From the NCBI GenBank assembly GCA_937974245.1, contig CALJKV010000098.1, positions 1-25,313 on the forward strand: a DNA stretch of 25,313 bases, given 5' to 3'. The notes below the pieces were generated by a model. That model had not been told where the DNA came from. It made no database searches and saw nothing but the letters and a program-made list of their open reading frames with translations. The position numbers were made by a program, and so were the translations under genes. This document shows, piece by piece, positions 22,558-25,313 of this stretch. The stretch is from an uncultured Chloroflexota bacterium. Lineage in GTDB: Bacteria; Chloroflexota; Anaerolineae; Aggregatilineales; Phototrophicaceae. Each line of letters opens with the position of its first letter. The first letter of the stretch is position 1.

Positions 22558-25313
22558 ATGAACCAGATCGTTTTTTATTTGCAATATGCTGCCCGCAATT
22601 TGTGGCGCAACCGGCGCTGGTCAACCTTTGCCGTGTTTTCGATTGCGGCGGGCGTGGCGGCGGTGGTCGCTTTGCGCAGCCTCGGGCTGGCAATTGGCGA
22701 TTCGCTCACTAGCAATGTGCGAACCAGTAATCATGGCGATATTACCATTGAATTCGGGGGTAGCGGCGGCGGCTTTCGCTTCATGGGGTTTGAACAGCCG
22801 GGTGACCAACCGGTATTTACCGATGCGCAGTTGAATCGGGTGGAATCGTGGGTGGCGGAACGCGGCGGGCAGATGGCGGCGTATTCGATTAACAGTAATG
22901 TGCAGATTACGGCGTTGGATTACACCAGCGCCGGGCGTCCGCAGTTTATCACGACAATTTTCATCAACCCGGCGACCTTCCCGCCTACCCAAGACATAAC
23001 TGCGATTGACCCGGAGGGCGTCCCCCTGGGCGACCTGTTCCAGGGCGGCAATGAGGTTGTAATAAGCCGCAACCTGGCCGAATCCCAGAGGATCAAGGTG
23101 GGAGATAGGGTGCGAGCTAGCGGCACAACCGAAGAATTTGTCGTGCGTGGCATCGTCGCCACCGAAGTCCAGGCCGGTTTCCGTGACCTATTTTCGGCAT
23201 TCTTTGGTTTTGCCTATTTCAGCGATGAACTCAAGTCGCTGCTGCCGGTGGCCGAAGGGTCGAATACCATCAGCATCACCCTGCCCGAAGGTGCTTCCCT
23301 AGATGATATTGACAGTGCCGGGAGGGAAGTGGGGCGCTTGGTTGGTAGCAGTAGTAACTCAGGGCGCGTATTGATTCGCACTGTGCCCGACTTGCTGGAG
23401 CAGAATCAGCAAATCGCGGATATTGCCGGAAGTTTTATTGTGGTAATGGGGCTGGGTGCTCTGCTCATCGGTGGCGTTGGCATTATCAACACGATGCTGG
23501 TGATGGTGAACCGACGCACTGAGGAAATCGCGTCGCTCAAGACCTTTGGTCTTAAGGGGCGGCAAATCGGCTGGATGTTCATGGCCGAGGCAGTGCTGCT
23601 AGGACTAGTTGGCAGCATCACCGGCATGATTTTCGGTATATTCCTGAGCGGGTTAGCCAATGCCTATGGACAAACGCTGATCCAGCAACCGCTGGCGTTT
23701 CGGGTGTATCCGCAGGCGCTTCTGTTTGGCGGTGCGTTGGGCGTGGTGATTTCAGGCGTGTTTGGTGTGCTGCCGGTGGTGACGGCGGTCAAAATCCGTC
23801 CGGCCATCATCCTGCGCCCCAACGAAACACACATCCCTCGCGCCGGCTGTCTGCAATCGCTGGGCATGATTGTCCTGGTGACGGTAGTGGTGGGGTTAAT
23901 CGCCGGGCAGATGCTCCTCCCAGCTTTCGCCACCTTTAACTCGTACAACGGCCCGAATCCCTTTTTAATCGGTATCGTCGGCGTGGCTGTTACCCTTGGT
24001 ATTCTGGGTTTACTCATCGGGGTGTTATGGCTGGTTGTATGGGTAATGGGGCGCTTCCCAACGTTCGGTAGTGTTGACCTGCGGCTGACGATGCGGAATC
24101 TGCGGGCGCGGCGGCTGCGCACAGCAACCACCTTGCTGGCCTTAAGTGCCGGAATGTTCGCCTTGAGCAGCATTACCTTTTTTGGGGCAGGGGCGCGGCA
24201 GATTCTCCAGATGACGCTGACCGAGAACCTGGGCGGTAATGTGATGATCTTCTCGGTGCTGCCAACGGTTATCTCCAACCCAATGATTGATAATAAGCTC
24301 AACCAACTGGAAGGTGTAGTTTCCCGCACCCGTTACCTCAATTACAGCGGCGAGATCACAGCGATTAACGGCCAGTCCGTCAGCGAGCAGAATATTGATG
24401 CTCAGGTGTCTGCCCTGACTCAGGAGATGCGGCAGGCCAGTCGGGCTGGTGATTTCGGCAAAATGGCTGAGCTTGGCGAGCGGATGGATACCCTGGCGGC
24501 CTATAATCCCAGTATCGCTGTGCGTGAAACTACTGGTACCGTCCTGGGGCCGACCAACCTCGCCGCCGGGCGTGAATTCACCTCTGAAGACCGGGGTAAG
24601 GCGGTTGCGATTGCCGACCTCTCAAACGGGTTGGGCAATATTGGTGTTACGCTGGGTTCGACCATCACCATCAATGTGGACGGCCAACCGTATGACCTGG
24701 AAATCATTGGTGTGACGCAATCAATTGAAAGCAACGGGATGCAGGCCGGCTTCCAGTTCGGTAGCCTGAGCGTGCCACCGGGCGTGCTGCCCACCACCGG
24801 GCCGCAGAACTTCCAGATGACGCTGGCGGAGATCGAGCCGGAATACCTGGATGAAGGGTTGCTGGAGCTCTCGTCGCTGCCGCTGGTCTACTCGATTGAC
24901 ATCGCATTTATTGATGGGCTGCTGCGGCGTTTCATTGACCAGTTCAGTGCCCTGCCGATTCTGGTGGGCTTGCTCTCACTGCTGGCGGCGGCGGTTATCA
25001 TGGCGAATACGGTGGCGCTGGCGACGCTCGAACGGCGGCGGCAGATTGGCATTCTCAAGGCGGTTGGCTTGAAGGGACGGCGTGTGCTGGGGTTAATGCT
25101 GCTGGAAAACGTGCTCGTGAGTTTGCTTGGTGGGGTGCTGGGTATTGGGCTGAGCGCGTTGGGTGTGGCATTGATGTCCTCCGCCGGGCTGCAATTGGCG
25201 ATCCTCGTCCCGACAGAGTCTGCGCCCTGGGCGATCCTGCTGGTGGTCGCTGCGGTGGCAATCGGCGCGGTTGCGACCTTCCTGAGTGCCCAGGTTGCCA
25301 TCAATGAGCGCGT
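22558..25313 (+). CDS. ABC transporter permease with two FtsX/MacB-like domains (partial, runs off right edge)
   Basis: The frame is open from ATG 22558 to the window end with no stop, giving at least 918 residues. GGGGG lies 5 nt upstream. The protein has two FtsX-type permease units. Unit 1: a TM helix near 20-40 after 'YAARNLWRNRRWSTF', an extracellular MacB-type domain (about 45-285), then three or more helices beginning 'FIVVMGLGALLIGGVGIINT' (about 292) with the coupling segment 'RRTEEIASLKTFGLKGRQIG'. Unit 2: 'LTMRNLRARRLRTATTLLAL' near 512-531, an extracellular domain (about 545-790), then 'LVGLLSLLAAAVIMANTVAL' and 'ERRRQIGILKAVGLKGRR'. Such double permeases work with a separate MacB/LolD-like ATPase, exporting or extracting lipids, lipoproteins or peptides; the substrate here is unknown. 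No ATPase lies within the window; it may be just downstream. Confidence 0.93.
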   Translation, partial: MNQIVFYLQYAARNLWRNRRWSTFAVFSIAAGVAAVVALRSLGLAIGDSLTSNVRTSNHGDITIEFGGSGGGFRFMGFEQPGDQPVFTDAQLNRVESWVAERGGQMAAYSINSNVQITALDYTSAGRPQFITTIFINPATFPPTQDITAIDPEGVPLGDLFQGGNEVVISRNLAESQRIKVGDRVRASGTTEEFVVRGIVATEVQAGFRDLFSAFFGFAYFSDELKSLLPVAEGSNTISITLPEGASLDDIDSAGREVGRLVGSSSNSGRVLIRTVPDLLEQNQQIADIAGSFIVVMGLGALLIGGVGIINTMLVMVNRRTEEIASLKTFGLKGRQIGWMFMAEAVLLGLVGSITGMIFGIFLSGLANAYGQTLIQQPLAFRVYPQALLFGGALGVVISGVFGVLPVVTAVKIRPAIILRPNETHIPRAGCLQSLGMIVLVTVVVGLIAGQMLLPAFATFNSYNGPNPFLIGIVGVAVTLGILGLLIGVLWLVVWVMGRFPTFGSVDLRLTMRNLRARRLRTATTLLALSAGMFALSSITFFGAGARQILQMTLTENLGGNVMIFSVLPTVISNPMIDNKLNQLEGVVSRTRYLNYSGEITAINGQSVSEQNIDAQVSALTQEMRQASRAGDFGKMAELGERMDTLAAYNPSIAVRETTGTVLGPTNLAAGREFTSEDRGKAVAIADLSNGLGNIGVTLGSTITINVDGQPYDLEIIGVTQSIESNGMQAGFQFGSLSVPPGVLPTTGPQNFQMTLAEIEPEYLDEGLLELSSLPLVYSIDIAFIDGLLRRFIDQFSALPILVGLLSLLAAAVIMANTVALATLERRRQIGILKAVGLKGRRVLGLMLLENVLVSLLGGVLGIGLSALGVALMSSAGLQLAILVPTESAPWAILLVVAAVAIGAVATFLSAQVAINER

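Overview
The window looks like a chromosomal segment of a Chloroflexota bacterium, probably Anaerolineae-like. This is inferred from gene content, not from a marker tree. The pointers are three consecutive large TadE/TadG-like surface proteins with Pro/Thr-rich linkers, a fused homocysteine S-methyltransferase/methylenetetrahydrofolate reductase, a very long double-FtsX permease, RNase J, and a small orphan protein resembling the C-terminal tail of multidomain regulators common in that phylum. The DNA is moderately GC-rich, with two clearly AT-richer patches (about 640-1090 and 9860-10440) that look acquired or decaying. No rRNA, tRNA, CRISPR array, insertion sequence or phage module is visible.

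Region 1 (1-1111) holds a stand-alone ribosomal L7/L12 C-terminal-domain-like protein, followed by decayed material: a 22-codon antitoxin-like start ended by a stop, and a small unknown gene split by a frameshift.

Region 2 (1112-10820, + strand) is a one-carbon/methionine-cycle cluster. Its order is full-length cobalamin-dependent methionine synthase (metH), adenosine deaminase (add), a DUF1003 membrane protein, a DUF1848 cysteine-motif protein, a small membrane-anchored protein, and the bifunctional homocysteine methyltransferase/MTHFR. MTHFR makes 5-methyl-THF, MetH uses it to remethylate homocysteine, and adenosine deaminase can remove the adenosine released when S-adenosylhomocysteine is hydrolysed. 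An AT-rich HNH endonuclease gene and the small orphan protein follow.

Region 3 (10829-13931, - strand) has a DUF1684 protein translationally coupled to a MOSC-like protein, and RNase J with a clear extended -10 promoter and a leader of about 120 nt.

Region 4 (14004-20517, - strand) is a self-contained transcription unit: a -35/-10 promoter, a TadE-like protein, a TadG-like protein with a von Willebrand A domain, a TadE-like protein with two Pro/Thr-rich linkers, an intergenic palindrome and an intrinsic terminator. No Tad ATPase, TadB/C or prepilin peptidase lies nearby.

Region 5 (20555-25313) has rsmA on the - strand, overlapping by 4 nt an unrecognised 331-residue protein. Diverging from that pair is an ABC-type FtsX/MacB-like permease that is open for at least 918 codons and runs off the right edge.
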